Shown: in pieces, positions 7,216-15,607 of the stretch
Layout: each line of letters starts with the position of its first letter
How positions within the stretch are numbered: the stretch's first letter is position 1
DNA from: Nonlabens sp. MB-3u-79
GTDB lineage: Bacteria; Bacteroidota; Bacteroidia; Flavobacteriales; Flavobacteriaceae
Direction: 5' to 3'
NCBI RefSeq assembly: GCF_002831625.1
Contig: NZ_CP025116.1
Span: 744,001-808,000, forward strand
DNA length: 64,000 nt
Made by a program: the position numbers and the translations under genes
Notes under the pieces: model-generated
Seen by the model: only the letters and a program-made list of their open reading frames with translations
Told to the model about the DNA's origin: nothing
Databases searched by the model: none

Positions 7216-8760
7216 TTAAATCTTACGCAACCAAGTACTCATGCTTACACGAGATTCTAGGTAGTTCTTTAGTTCTTTAATAGCCACACGTTCTTGTGTC
7301 ATCGTATCGCGATCTCTTACGGTTACCGCATGATCTTCTTTAGTGTCGTGGTCAACAGTTACACAATAAGGTGTACCATTAGCATCCTGCCTTCTGTAAC
7401 GTCTCCCTATCGCGTCCTTCTCATCATACTGCACTTTTATAGACCATTTCAATTCGTCTATGATCTCGTTTGCTATTTCTGGAAGTCCGTCTTTTTTCAA
7501 TAAAGGCAAAATCGCTGCTTTTATTGGAGCGAGAACTGCTGGTAATTTTAAAACCGTACGCTCACTGCCATCTTCCAATTTCTCATCTTGTAGAGAATTA
7601 GAAAAAACCGCTAAAAACATTCTGTCCAAACCAATAGAAGTTTCTAATACGTAAGGAACATAATTTTTGTTTTCTTCGTGATCAAAGAATTGCAGCTTTT
7701 TACCGCTGTGTTCTTCATGAGCTTTCAGGTCAAAATCAGTACGAGAGTGAATTCCTTCTAGTTCTTTAAAACCAAATGGAAAATCAAATTCAATATCAGT
7801 CGCTGCATTGGCATAGTGCGCCATTTTTTCATGATCGTGAAAACGGTAGTTCTCATCTCCCATTCCTAAAGATCTGTGCCATGCCATGCGCTTTTCTTTC
7901 CAGATTTCAAACCATTCCAACTCAGTTCCTGGCTTTACAAAATATTGCATCTCCATTTGTTCAAACTCCCGCTGACGGAAGATAAATTGGCGAGCAACAA
8001 TCTCGTTTCTAAAAGCCTTTCCCGTTTGTGCAATTCCAAACGGAATTTTCATACGTCCAGATTTTTGAACATTCGAAAAGTTGACAAAAATTCCCTGCGC
8101 CGTTTCTGGTCTTAAAAATAATTCAGTAGCAGTATCAGCACTGGCACCTATTTTAGTACCGAACATTAGGTTGAACTGGCGTACGTCTGTCCAATTCTTA
8201 GAACCTGTATCAGGATCTGCTATTTCTAGTTCTTCTATGAGCGCTTTTACACCAGCAAGATCTTCAGCTTGTAGCAATTCTGCTAGTCTTGCCGTAGGTT
8301 CTGTAGCGTTTTTCATATAACCCATCACTCGCGGATTGGTCTCCCGATACATCGCTGCATCAAAGTCTTCACCAAAACGTTTTGCTGCTTTAGCAACTTC
8401 TTTTTCAGCCTTTTGAAGGTTTTTCTCGCAATAATCTTCTACCAGCACATCAGCACGGTAGCGTTTTTTAGAATCTTTATTGTCAATCAATGGATCGTTA
8501 AACGCGTCTACATGACCAGAAGCTTTCCATACCGTAGGATGCATAAAAATAGCCGTGTCTATACCTACAATATCTTGATTGAGCTGCGTCATTGCCTGCC
8601 ACCAGTACTCTCTGATATTTTTCTTTAACTCGACTCCATTCTGTCCGTAATCGTAAACAGCACTTAAACCGTCATAAATTTCACTAGATTGAAACACATA
8701 TCCGTACTCTTTTGCATGGGAGAGTACTTTTTTAAACTGATCGTCGTTGTTGTTTGCCAT
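7216..8760 (-). CDS. glyS: Glycine--tRNA ligase, dimeric type
   Basis: Charges tRNA-Gly with glycine in the cytoplasm. The 514-residue length and single chain fit the alpha2 class II enzyme (GlyQS type). Class II motif 2 is seen around FRNEIVARQFIFRQREFEQMEMQYF near the middle and motif 3 near ETSIGLDRMFLA; the C-terminal anticodon-binding domain follows (KLPAVLAPIKAAILPL onward). Start chosen at the ATG giving MANNNDDQFKKVLSHAKEYGYVF, which has a TAnnTTTG box 5 bases upstream, so the mRNA may be leaderless. Monocistronic, with its own strong terminator. Confidence 0.97.
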   Translation of the reverse strand: MANNNDDQFKKVLSHAKEYGYVFQSSEIYDGLSAVYDYGQNGVELKKNIREYWWQAMTQLNQDIVGIDTAIFMHPTVWKASGHVDAFNDPLIDNKDSKKRYRADVLVEDYCEKNLQKAEKEVAKAAKRFGEDFDAAMYRETNPRVMGYMKNATEPTARLAELLQAEDLAGVKALIEELEIADPDTGSKNWTDVRQFNLMFGTKIGASADTATELFLRPETAQGIFVNFSNVQKSGRMKIPFGIAQTGKAFRNEIVARQFIFRQREFEQMEMQYFVKPGTELEWFEIWKEKRMAWHRSLGMGDENYRFHDHEKMAHYANAATDIEFDFPFGFKELEGIHSRTDFDLKAHEEHSGKKLQFFDHEENKNYVPYVLETSIGLDRMFLAVFSNSLQDEKLEDGSERTVLKLPAVLAPIKAAILPLLKKDGLPEIANEIIDELKWSIKVQYDEKDAIGRRYRRQDANGTPYCVTVDHDTKEDHAVTVRDRDTMTQERVAIKELKNYLESRVSMSTWLRKI

Positions 8761-8765
8761 AGCTG

Positions 8766-8773
8766 CAAAAATA
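8766..8773 (-). promoter_or_regulatory. Candidate glyS -7 box, 5 bases from the start codon
   Basis: Minus strand TATTTTTG matches TAnnTTTG. With only 5 bases to the ATG, the transcript would start at or next to the start codon. No clear -33 TTG. Confidence 0.5.
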
Positions 8774-8810
8774 GAAAAAGCGTTGGAATGGTTGAGCTAT
8801 TTTTATGTAT

Positions 8811-8829
8811 TTCGCTTTCGCGAAAGCGA
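8811..8829. repeat. Dispersed palindrome copy upstream of glyS
   Basis: Core GCTTTCGCGAAAGC at 8814-8827, about 40 bases upstream of the glyS -7 box, in the gap before the coiled-coil protein gene. Confidence 0.95.
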
Positions 8830-8988
8830 GAACGTTACAATCTCCTATATCTACCTTCAAAAAGCCTAGTGAAAACATACCCTACATTTATAAACTCCTG
8901 TTCTGAAGCACGACGTTTATAAATACGATTGTTTAAAACACAAGATGATGGAACTCAAAAACAAAAGAGGTTGAAATAAAATAAATAC

Positions 8989-9870
8989 CTACCTCAACGT
9001 CATCTCACTACTACTTACAAGTACAGGACCATTGTATAGGTTAATTCTATAACGTCCTTTTACAATATTGTCTTCATTTACTCCTACTACCTCACAAAGG
9101 TCTAGTTCTTTACCCTTGTAGTTGAACTGAACTACTTTAGAATAAGCCAACTTTTGCCCATCAAATTCCTTTGATTTATTTTCTCCTAACACATTGTTGT
9201 CTGGATTGATCACTTGAAGATAGAAAGAAGTCACACCAGTAGTGGCTAGTGGGTTTTCTGGAAGTGTAAAACACACTTTAATGTCATCTACGCGGCTGGC
9301 ACGATCGTTTTCTATCTGCTTACCAGAACTTCTAACTATAATGCCTACAGGTGTGAAATTTGTTGGAATCAATGCCGATGCCCGAGCCATGTTAGAATTC
9401 AAATTAGCTATAGTCGAATTTTGATCTTGACTTTTTATAATCTCGGTGTTTAACGCGGCTAAGGTGTTTTCATTTTCTAAAGCCAGGTTCTGATTCACTA
9501 CCTCGAGCGTATTGATTCGGTCTTGAAGCAATTGACGGTCTTTTTTAATATTGGCTAATTCCCTGCGCAATATGGAAATCACTTTTACGTCAGTTTTTAG
9601 TTTGCTGACACTATCAACCAATCGTTTAATGCGATCCCTCGCATCTGTAAGATCGGCACTTAGCACATTTCCTTTTTCAATCTCGATGCTATATTCTGAT
9701 GAGATGTTGTCCAGCTCCATTTGAATCTGTGCTTTTTCATCGTTCAATGCTATCTTAATGCCTTCATTTTCTTGATAGGTATTGTAGGACCATACTCCTA
9801 ATCCTAAAAGGGATAGAATAAAAATTCCTAGTAAAACCTTGAGAATACGGTTGTCTTTTTGCTCTGCCAT
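8989..9870 (-). CDS. Membrane-anchored coiled-coil protein, unknown function
   Basis: A 293-residue protein if started at the ATG at 9870 (MAEQKDNRILKVLLGIF); a longer frame to 9981 would add a basic, unconserved extension and run into comF, so I reject it. One membrane helix (residues about 12-28) is followed by a long coiled coil (about 30-165), then a globular, probably periplasmic, C-terminal domain of beta type. This layout is common in flavobacterial envelope proteins of unknown role. It is divergent to comF with overlapping start regions. Confidence 0.75.
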   Translation of the reverse strand: MAEQKDNRILKVLLGIFILSLLGLGVWSYNTYQENEGIKIALNDEKAQIQMELDNISSEYSIEIEKGNVLSADLTDARDRIKRLVDSVSKLKTDVKVISILRRELANIKKDRQLLQDRINTLEVVNQNLALENENTLAALNTEIIKSQDQNSTIANLNSNMARASALIPTNFTPVGIIVRSSGKQIENDRASRVDDIKVCFTLPENPLATTGVTSFYLQVINPDNNVLGENKSKEFDGQKLAYSKVVQFNYKGKELDLCEVVGVNEDNIVKGRYRINLYNGPVLVSSSEMTLR

Positions 9871-10602
9871 GTGGGGTTGTTTATCTTTATAACTTACGAA
9901 TCTAAAAAAAAAATTGTTCTGACGTGGTTTTCTGACTTTATTAACTTGTTCTTTCCTATAGTTTGCATGGGTTGCACTCATAGCTTAACAACGGGAGAGC
10001 AAGTGATATGCACTGCTTGCAGGTCTGAAATCCCTATCGCTCTCAATCATTTGGAAAAAGACGATAAAGTGAAAGAACTCTTCTTTGCTCGCGCTGATGT
10101 ACAAACGGCCACCAGCTTGTTTTATTATGAAAAAATAGGTGTCGTACAGCAATTAATCCATCAATTGAAATACCAAGGACGGGAAGAAGTCAGTGCATTT
10201 TTAGGTAAGTGGCTGGCTGCAGCACTACAAAACGATCCGGCTTTTCAAGAAATAGACTTGGTGATTCCAGTACCCGTGCATCCTAAACGACGTGCAAAAA
10301 GGGGCTATAATCAAGTAGATGGTTTTGGAAAAGAACTAGCAATTGCATTGGGGGCACGCTTTCGCGAAAGCGTGCTCATCAAAAGCCGCAACACGATCAA
10401 CCAAGCTCAGCTAGGGCAGGTAAAACGCAGTGACGAGACGCAATCGCCCTATAAACTTATGGAACAAATTGCTCCTGGAACACATGTTCTTCTTGTAGAC
10501 GATGTGATTACTACAGGAACAACGCTGGCGCTCTGCGCTAAAGAGTTGCACAAAAATCCAGGTATTCAACTGTCCATTGCCACTATGGCGGTATCCGTTT
10601 AA
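9859..10602 (+). CDS. comF: ComF-family phosphoribosyltransferase-like protein
   Basis: ComF proteins are needed for natural transformation in several bacteria, handling single-stranded DNA entry. A zinc-binding cluster (C36, C39, C51, C54) is followed by a phosphoribosyltransferase fold with the PRPP loop VLLVDDVITTGTTL near the C-terminus. The start is uncertain: the ATG at 9859 is the only one before the zinc cluster but overlaps the divergent neighbour by 12 bases; the conserved part begins around TWFSDFINLFFP, so a non-ATG start near 9920 is possible. A dispersed palindrome (10358-10371) is read in frame as RFRES around residues 167-171, in a surface segment. Confidence 0.88.
   Translation: MLCHVGLFIFITYESKKKIVLTWFSDFINLFFPIVCMGCTHSLTTGEQVICTACRSEIPIALNHLEKDDKVKELFFARADVQTATSLFYYEKIGVVQQLIHQLKYQGREEVSAFLGKWLAAALQNDPAFQEIDLVIPVPVHPKRRAKRGYNQVDGFGKELAIALGARFRESVLIKSRNTINQAQLGQVKRSDETQSPYKLMEQIAPGTHVLLVDDVITTGTTLALCAKELHKNPGIQLSIATMAVSV
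10358..10371. repeat. Dispersed palindrome inside comF (frame RFRES)
   Basis: Core GCTTTCGCGAAAGC, extended here to GCACGCTTTCGCGAAAGCGT with GC flanks, read through without frameshift. Confidence 0.95.
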
Positions 10603-10614
10603 AAAAACTCATCG

Positions 10615-10674
10615 ACTCAAAGACTCATGAACTCAAAGACTCATCCCCTCATCAACTTATCAACTCAAAGACTC
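10615..10674. repeat. Short direct repeats ACTCAAAGACTC
   Basis: Three exact 12-base copies at 10615-10626, 10631-10642 and 10663-10674, with related ACTCAT words between them, in the gap between comF and the crotonase gene. Confidence 0.85.
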
Positions 10675-10745
10675 GCAGCTCATATCAACCAAGCATTGTA
10701 AAATTTGCTTTATTTTTGAAGTAATCAAAATAAAAACAATTTCTG

Positions 10746-11516
10746 ATGAACAATATTCTAGTTGCTACCGAAAATAAAATAACTACGATTACTATTAATA
10801 GACCTAATAAACTCAATGCACTCAACAAAGAGACCATTGAAGAGTTAAGCCTTGCTATTTCTGCAGCCGAAGAAGATGTAGATACGCGAGTAATCCTACT
10901 GACAGGAAGTGGAGAAAAAGCATTTGTAGCCGGAGCAGACATCTCAGAGTTTGCTAATTACTCTCCTGAGGAAGGAAAAAGACTGGCTGGAAAAGGACAA
11001 GAATCGCTTTTTGATGCGATAGAAAATTGCTCTACTCCAGTGATTGCAGCTGTTAACGGTTTTGCGCTAGGTGGCGGACTTGAATTAGCTATGGCGGCAC
11101 ATTTTAGAGTGGCAAGCGACAATGCAAAACTCGGACTTCCAGAAGTATCCTTAGGCGTGATTCCAGGTTATGGAGGTACGCAACGTCTACCTCAACTGGT
11201 AGGAAAAGGTCGCGCTATGGAAATGATCATGACCGCAGGAATGATAGACGCTGCAACAGCCCATTCTTACGGACTGGTGAATCATGTGGTAACCTTAGAA
11301 GAGCTGATCCCAACCTGTGAAAAACTAGCTTCTAAAATCATGAGAAATAGTCCAATGGCCCTAAGCGCTGCCATAGACGCGGTAAACGCTGGTTATATAG
11401 ATGGTACCGATGGGTATCAAGTAGAGATCGATAACTTCGGCTCTTGTTTTGGAACCAATGAGTTTGTAGAGGGAACTACAGCATTTTTAGAAAAACGTAA
11501 GGCAGAATTCAATTAA
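10746..11516 (+). CDS. Enoyl-CoA hydratase/isomerase (crotonase) family protein
   Basis: A 256-residue cytoplasmic enzyme expected to hydrate short-chain 2-enoyl-CoA in fatty-acid or butyrate-type metabolism. The oxyanion-hole motif FVAGADI (60-66) and NGFALGGGLELAMAAHF are present with both catalytic glutamates, E113 and E133 (LPEVSLGVIPGYGGTQR). Length and ending (FLEKRKAEF) are complete. A second, damaged copy of its last about 30 codons lies 1.25 kb downstream. Substrate specificity cannot be read from sequence. Confidence 0.93.
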   Translation: MNNILVATENKITTITINRPNKLNALNKETIEELSLAISAAEEDVDTRVILLTGSGEKAFVAGADISEFANYSPEEGKRLAGKGQESLFDAIENCSTPVIAAVNGFALGGGLELAMAAHFRVASDNAKLGLPEVSLGVIPGYGGTQRLPQLVGKGRAMEMIMTAGMIDAATAHSYGLVNHVVTLEELIPTCEKLASKIMRNSPMALSAAIDAVNAGYIDGTDGYQVEIDNFGSCFGTNEFVEGTTAFLEKRKAEFN

Positions 11517-11539
11517 ACAAATAATAGCAAATTAACTTC

Positions 11540-12754
11540 ATGAAACGACTTCTTTTAATTGCACTATTATTTTCAGGTATTTTTTCCTCTGCCCAAATCA
11601 GTTTTAAACCAGGTTTCTTTATAGAAAATTCTGGCAGCAGGGTTGATTGTATTATTAAAGATACTGGAAGTGCCCAAACCCCAGATCTATTTAAATATAA
11701 ACTCAATGAGTCTGGTGATATTTTGACTGTTAATTCATCGGATATTATAGAAATAGAGGTTTTTAATAGGTTCAAATACCTAAAAAGGACGGTTGATCTT
11801 GATAGATCAAAAACAACTTCAAACATTTCTTCCTTAGATGAAAATAGTCAACCGAATTTTAACAAAGAGAATCTGTTATTAAAGGTATTAGTAGAAGGTG
11901 AAGCATCCCTTTACAAGTTTGAAGAAGGTAATGTTTTAAAATATTTTCTAAAGGTTGGCGACGCCGAAATAACACAGCTTGTTTATAAAAGGTTCCGAAC
12001 GGCAGGTGGAGTTGGAACTAACGATGAATTTAAGAAACAACTCTATGATAGTCTAAAATGTGAAGATCTAGCTCCTAAGAAATTCCAAAGAATCGACTAT
12101 TACCAATCCGATATTACAGATTTGGTCATTAGTTACAACGAGTGCAAAAACGAGTCCTATATTAACTATAGTGAAATGGGTGGCAAGGGCATATTTAAGC
12201 TTAACTTAAGACCTGGTATCAATTTCTCAAAGCTCGACTCCAAAAACTCATTTGGCAATTTAGAGCTTGACTTTGACAACGAAACTAGTTTTAGAATTGG
12301 AACTGAATTAGAATATATTTCTCCGATCAACAATTATAAGTGGTCTATTTTTGTAGAACCCACGTACCAGCAATATCAAACTGAGTATGAAGTAAATACC
12401 AGACCTGATTCAGCTTTTCCTGACTTCGTAACTGGAACCGTAGACTACAGCTCTATAGAACTACCTATAGGTTTAAGACATTACCTTCATTTAAATGAAA
12501 ATTCAAAATTATTTCTTAACGCTGGTTATATGCTAGATTTTGTCTTAAAAGAAGATGTGGATTTTGAAAACAGTGCCGTGGATTTCGTTATTGAATCAAA
12601 AGGTAATTTATTTTTTGGTTTTGGTTATAAATTTCAAAATAAGTATAGTGTAGAATTTAGATTTAATACTCCTAAAACTACAACGGGGGAATCGAGCTCA
12701 TGGAAAACTGACTATTCCACTACATCTATCATATTTGGCTATTCGATATTCTAA
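11540..12754 (+). CDS. Outer-membrane beta-barrel protein, unknown function
   Basis: A 404-residue exported protein with signal peptide MKRLLLIALLFSGIFSSAQ. The first half is a soluble region, and the second half has alternating strands ending in an aromatic residue (IIFGYSIF), typical of an outer-membrane barrel; it includes SIELPIGLRHYLHL and FGFGYKFQNKYSVEFRF. No family name recognised beyond an OMP_b-brl/PorT-like fold. It lies only 23 bases after the crotonase gene, and the crotonase tail repeats just beyond it, suggesting that this gene entered the locus by an insertion or recombination event. Confidence 0.72.
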   Translation: MKRLLLIALLFSGIFSSAQISFKPGFFIENSGSRVDCIIKDTGSAQTPDLFKYKLNESGDILTVNSSDIIEIEVFNRFKYLKRTVDLDRSKTTSNISSLDENSQPNFNKENLLLKVLVEGEASLYKFEEGNVLKYFLKVGDAEITQLVYKRFRTAGGVGTNDEFKKQLYDSLKCEDLAPKKFQRIDYYQSDITDLVISYNECKNESYINYSEMGGKGIFKLNLRPGINFSKLDSKNSFGNLELDFDNETSFRIGTELEYISPINNYKWSIFVEPTYQQYQTEYEVNTRPDSAFPDFVTGTVDYSSIELPIGLRHYLHLNENSKLFLNAGYMLDFVLKEDVDFENSAVDFVIESKGNLFFGFGYKFQNKYSVEFRFNTPKTTTGESSSWKTDYSTTSIIFGYSIF

Positions 12755-12767
12755 GCTTACTTTTCCT

Positions 12768-12862
12768 TTTTGAAGGCTTATAACTTTGAGTCTTACTTCG
12801 GTACCGATCAATTTACAGAAGAAACTACAGCCTTCTTAGAAAAACCTAAGGCAGCGTTTTAA
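12768..12862 (+). pseudogene. Duplicated 3' end of a crotonase gene
   Basis: Translation in one frame gives NFESYFGTDQFTEETTAF then LEKPKAAF and a stop. This aligns with the last about 27 residues of the intact crotonase upstream (NFGSCFGTNEFVEGTTAF, LEKRKAEF). There is no start codon or preceding domain. The protein-level divergence (about a third of residues) says this is an old duplicate or the tail of a former second crotonase gene rather than a recent copy. Confidence 0.85.
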
Positions 12863-12882
12863 TATTTTAGAAAATTATTTTT

Positions 12883-12924
12883 TATATCACAAGGGGCGGA
12901 ATTAATTCCGCCCCTTGTGATATA
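12883..12924. terminator. Perfect 42-base palindromic bidirectional terminator
   Basis: Both arms are exact (TATATCACAAGGGGCGGAAT and its complement), with no unpaired centre beyond TTAA. An A-rich/T-rich flank lies on the left side. It separates the rightward crotonase/OMP unit from the leftward metal transport operon. Confidence 0.9.
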
Positions 12925-12942
12925 TCGTGCGTATCAATTAAT

Positions 12943-14100
12943 CTATCCTCTAAACAAAAAGAAATCGTTTTTCATATCCTCGATTTTTTCATCCTTGTTA
13001 GTAATGATATAATCCAGTGCTTTTTCTGTGAATTCCAATCCTTTTTTAGTAAGAAAAACGACTTGGTTCTGAACGCTAATCATGTTGTTGTTTTCAGCTA
13101 AATCTAAAACGGTTTTAGACCGCACTTTGCCCCAGTTGATATGTTCTTGTAAATGACCTACTCTCCTTTCTTCTTCACTATCATGATTGTTCAAGTGAAG
13201 TAAAAACGTCAGTAGGGAAACTTCAATACGCTGCCTTTTGTGTCGGAAGAGTACTGCGATCAATCCCATAGAAGGAGCAAAAAGATATACCAGCAAAAAT
13301 ATCAATCCTAAAACCGTAGTAATAGATCCACTTATGGAAGCGTCCAGCCATACGGCAAAATAATATCCCCCTATAGCGCTCACAATTCCGAACAGTACAG
13401 ATAATAGAATCATTTTATTTAAATCTGTAGTCAACAAATAGGCAGAGGCGGCTGGTGCAATCATCAAGGCAACTACCAAAATAGCTCCAACGGCATCAAA
13501 AGAAACCACTGTAGTTACCGAAGCTATACTCATCAATCCGTAATGCATAACAACAGGAGAAAAGCCTAAAGCAGAGGATAGACCTATATCAAACGTACTT
13601 AGTTTTAATTCTTTATAAAAAGCAAAAAGCAATGCTAAGGTGATCAATAAAGTAGTAGAAATAGTCCACATACTTTTGGGCCCATAGCTCTCATTCCCAA
13701 TCATCAATTGATCAAAAGCAGCGTACTCTAGCCTTCCTACAAGGACAGCGTCTGCATCCAGATGAATATCGCTTGCATAAACAGAGATCAACAACACTCC
13801 AATACTGAACAAAGCTGGAAAAACAAGTCCTATGGCTGTATCCTCTTTTACCAATCCTGTTTTCTGTATGGCTTCTACAAGAACAACGGTTATAATCCCG
13901 CTAAAGGCAGCTAACAAGATCAACCAAGGTGAAGCAAGGTCTTCTGTGATAAAAAAACCAATGACTATCCCAGGTAGTATAGAATGGCTGATCGCATCAC
14001 TTATCAACGCCATTTTACGCAATACTAGAAATACTCCAGGTATAGCACATGCAACCGAAGTAAGACATGCTATCAATATAACGGCTAGCTCTGAATTCAT
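12943..14100 (-). CDS. Metal ABC transporter permease with C-terminal winged-helix domain
   Basis: A 385-residue inner-membrane permease of the zinc/manganese ABC-3 family; about eight helices in residues 1-290 with the DAISHSILPGIVIGF motif facing the ATPase. Family members are usually about 280 residues; the extra 95 residues (LLTFLLHLNNHDSEEERRV onward, ending in EKIEDMKNDFFLFRG) look like a cytoplasmic winged helix similar to DtxR-type DNA-binding domains (VFLTKKGLEFTEKALDYI). Its start overlaps the previous permease by 4 bases (ATGA), so both are co-translated and probably form a heterodimer. Confidence 0.9.
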   Translation of the reverse strand: MNSELAVILIACLTSVACAIPGVFLVLRKMALISDAISHSILPGIVIGFFITEDLASPWLILLAAFSGIITVVLVEAIQKTGLVKEDTAIGLVFPALFSIGVLLISVYASDIHLDADAVLVGRLEYAAFDQLMIGNESYGPKSMWTISTTLLITLALLFAFYKELKLSTFDIGLSSALGFSPVVMHYGLMSIASVTTVVSFDAVGAILVVALMIAPAASAYLLTTDLNKMILLSVLFGIVSAIGGYYFAVWLDASISGSITTVLGLIFLLVYLFAPSMGLIAVLFRHKRQRIEVSLLTFLLHLNNHDSEEERRVGHLQEHINWGKVRSKTVLDLAENNNMISVQNQVVFLTKKGLEFTEKALDYIITNKDEKIEDMKNDFFLFRG

Positions 14101-15209
14101 GACTCTGGAATATTAGTATTGTATAAGTTTTGGGCCGTTTCAAACCCTTCTTCTGTTAGAGACCAGTCCTGACCTTGAATTTCTATCCAATTCTTATCGG
14201 CAAGTGCCCGTAAAGTACCTTTAGTAAAACCTTGAAAACTGTTCAGGATTCTAATAGCATGAGGTCTGGAAATATCTTCGTGTTTCTCTACGATACCGTA
14301 CATAAAATACAGTGTTTTTTTAAGCTCTAAATCTCTACGGTTTCTAATCAATCGTATTTGTTTAAATAAAACTCCACGACCCGGAGAAAAAATAAAAGAA
14401 AAAGCTACAAAAACCGCCGCGACTAACACAATTACTGGGCCTGTTGATAGGTTGTTATAAGTGGCACTTATGGCTGTTCCAAAAACTCCTGAAAACATAC
14501 CAAAAACGGCTGCTAGCAGCACCATCATACCAAGGCTATTGGTCCATTGTCTTGCGGCTGCAGCAGGAGCGAGCAACATGGCGCTCATCAATACAACACC
14601 TACAGTTTGCAAACCTATCACTATGGCAAGAACAATAAAAAAACTGATCAATCCGTCTATAAAACGGGTGTTAAAGCCTAATGTAGACGCATAATTTTTA
14701 TCAAACAGCAACAACTTAAATTCTTTCCAAAACAACAACATCACCGCAAGACTAATTCCGGTGACAATAACCATGACCATCACATCACTTTCTACTAAGG
14801 TAGCTGCCTGACCGAACAAATATTTATCCAACCCTGCCTGATTTGCATCTGGCTGTTTTTTTAAATAACTCAACACCAATTCACCAAACCCAAAGAACAA
14901 ACTCAAGATCAATCCCAAGGCAGTGTCTGTTTTTAAATGTGTTTTAGTAACGATTCCGCGTATCCAAACGGTACCTATTAAACCGCTGATAAGTGCTCCT
15001 AAAAGCAAAACGTTAGAATCTTTAAGACCGGTAAACAAAAACGCTAGTGCAATTCCAGGTAAGGCTGCATGAGAAATAGCATCTCCTAAAAGGCTTTGCT
15101 TTCTCAATACCGCAAAACTTCCTAACATACCACAAATAGCTCCCAAAACTGCTGTTCCCAGTGTAATGGTGCGTAGGGTATAATCGGTAAAGAAATCTGT
15201 TAGTTCCAT
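14097..15209 (-). CDS. Metal ABC transporter permease with C-terminal winged-helix domain
   Basis: A 370-residue permease started at the ATG giving MELTDFFTDYTLRTITLGTA. An open frame continues to 15308, but that extension (KFRFRESGTAI) is encoded by a dispersed palindrome and junk, so I do not include it. About eight membrane helices with GDAISHAALPGIALAF, then a C-terminal extension of about 85 residues with a winged-helix look (ALADKNWIEIQGQDWSLTEEGF). Same architecture as its partner. The ATPase gene lies 398 bases upstream, with two palindromes between, so the operon is interrupted by repeats. Confidence 0.9.
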   Translation of the reverse strand: MELTDFFTDYTLRTITLGTAVLGAICGMLGSFAVLRKQSLLGDAISHAALPGIALAFLFTGLKDSNVLLLGALISGLIGTVWIRGIVTKTHLKTDTALGLILSLFFGFGELVLSYLKKQPDANQAGLDKYLFGQAATLVESDVMVMVIVTGISLAVMLLFWKEFKLLLFDKNYASTLGFNTRFIDGLISFFIVLAIVIGLQTVGVVLMSAMLLAPAAAARQWTNSLGMMVLLAAVFGMFSGVFGTAISATYNNLSTGPVIVLVAAVFVAFSFIFSPGRGVLFKQIRLIRNRRDLELKKTLYFMYGIVEKHEDISRPHAIRILNSFQGFTKGTLRALADKNWIEIQGQDWSLTEEGFETAQNLYNTNIPES

Positions 15210-15607
15210 TTTAAAATCAAAATCAAAAAGAAAACTAAACTCCAGTTTAGCCTTCCATTTATCTATGTTATTTATAGCAGTTCCGCTTTCGCGAAAGCGA
15301 AATTTCAAATTAGTATACTGTTATAATTCTAATTGTTTCAATATTCGTTACTCATTAATCGGTGTTCGATATTCAGTCATTGGTTTTTTTAGTATTTTAA
15401 ATCTTTCCTTGCTAACACCTATCCCAGCCTTCCCTCGAGGGAAGTAGCTTTTCAGAATAAGCTTTAGCTTCACAACAAAACGTTTTCGACTACCGCTCCA
15501 ACTGGCATTTTCATTTCTTATTTTTCTTTCTTTCTTTCTTTCCGCTTTCGCGAAAGCGAGATGATTATCATTATTTTACCTTTTCAAAAGAAATTCTGAA
15601 CTCCTAT
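15210..15607. other. Repeat-filled gap inside the metal transport operon
   Basis: Contains two dispersed palindromes (15285-15298 and 15544-15557), the 20-base dispersed repeat CATTAATCGGTGTTCGATAT (15353-15372), an intergenic hairpin unit with CTTCCCTCGAGGGAAG (15415-15452) and a TTTC microsatellite (about 15521-15540). No gene seen. Confidence 0.85.
15353..15452 (+). repeat. Dispersed intergenic element, copy 1
   Basis: Starts with CATTAATCGGTGTTCGATAT, continues through TTTTAAATCT and ends in the hairpin CTTCCCTCGAGGGAAG. The 20-base start recurs exactly, inverted, at 27400-27419, again followed by an AAAATCT word and a pyrimidine/purine hairpin; the hairpin part recurs at 6492-6530. Confidence 0.75.

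Noticed and set aside
15210..15308. N-terminal extension of the first metal permease
   Set aside because: The extension is encoded by the dispersed palindrome and low-complexity sequence; the conserved protein begins at the internal methionine at 15209.
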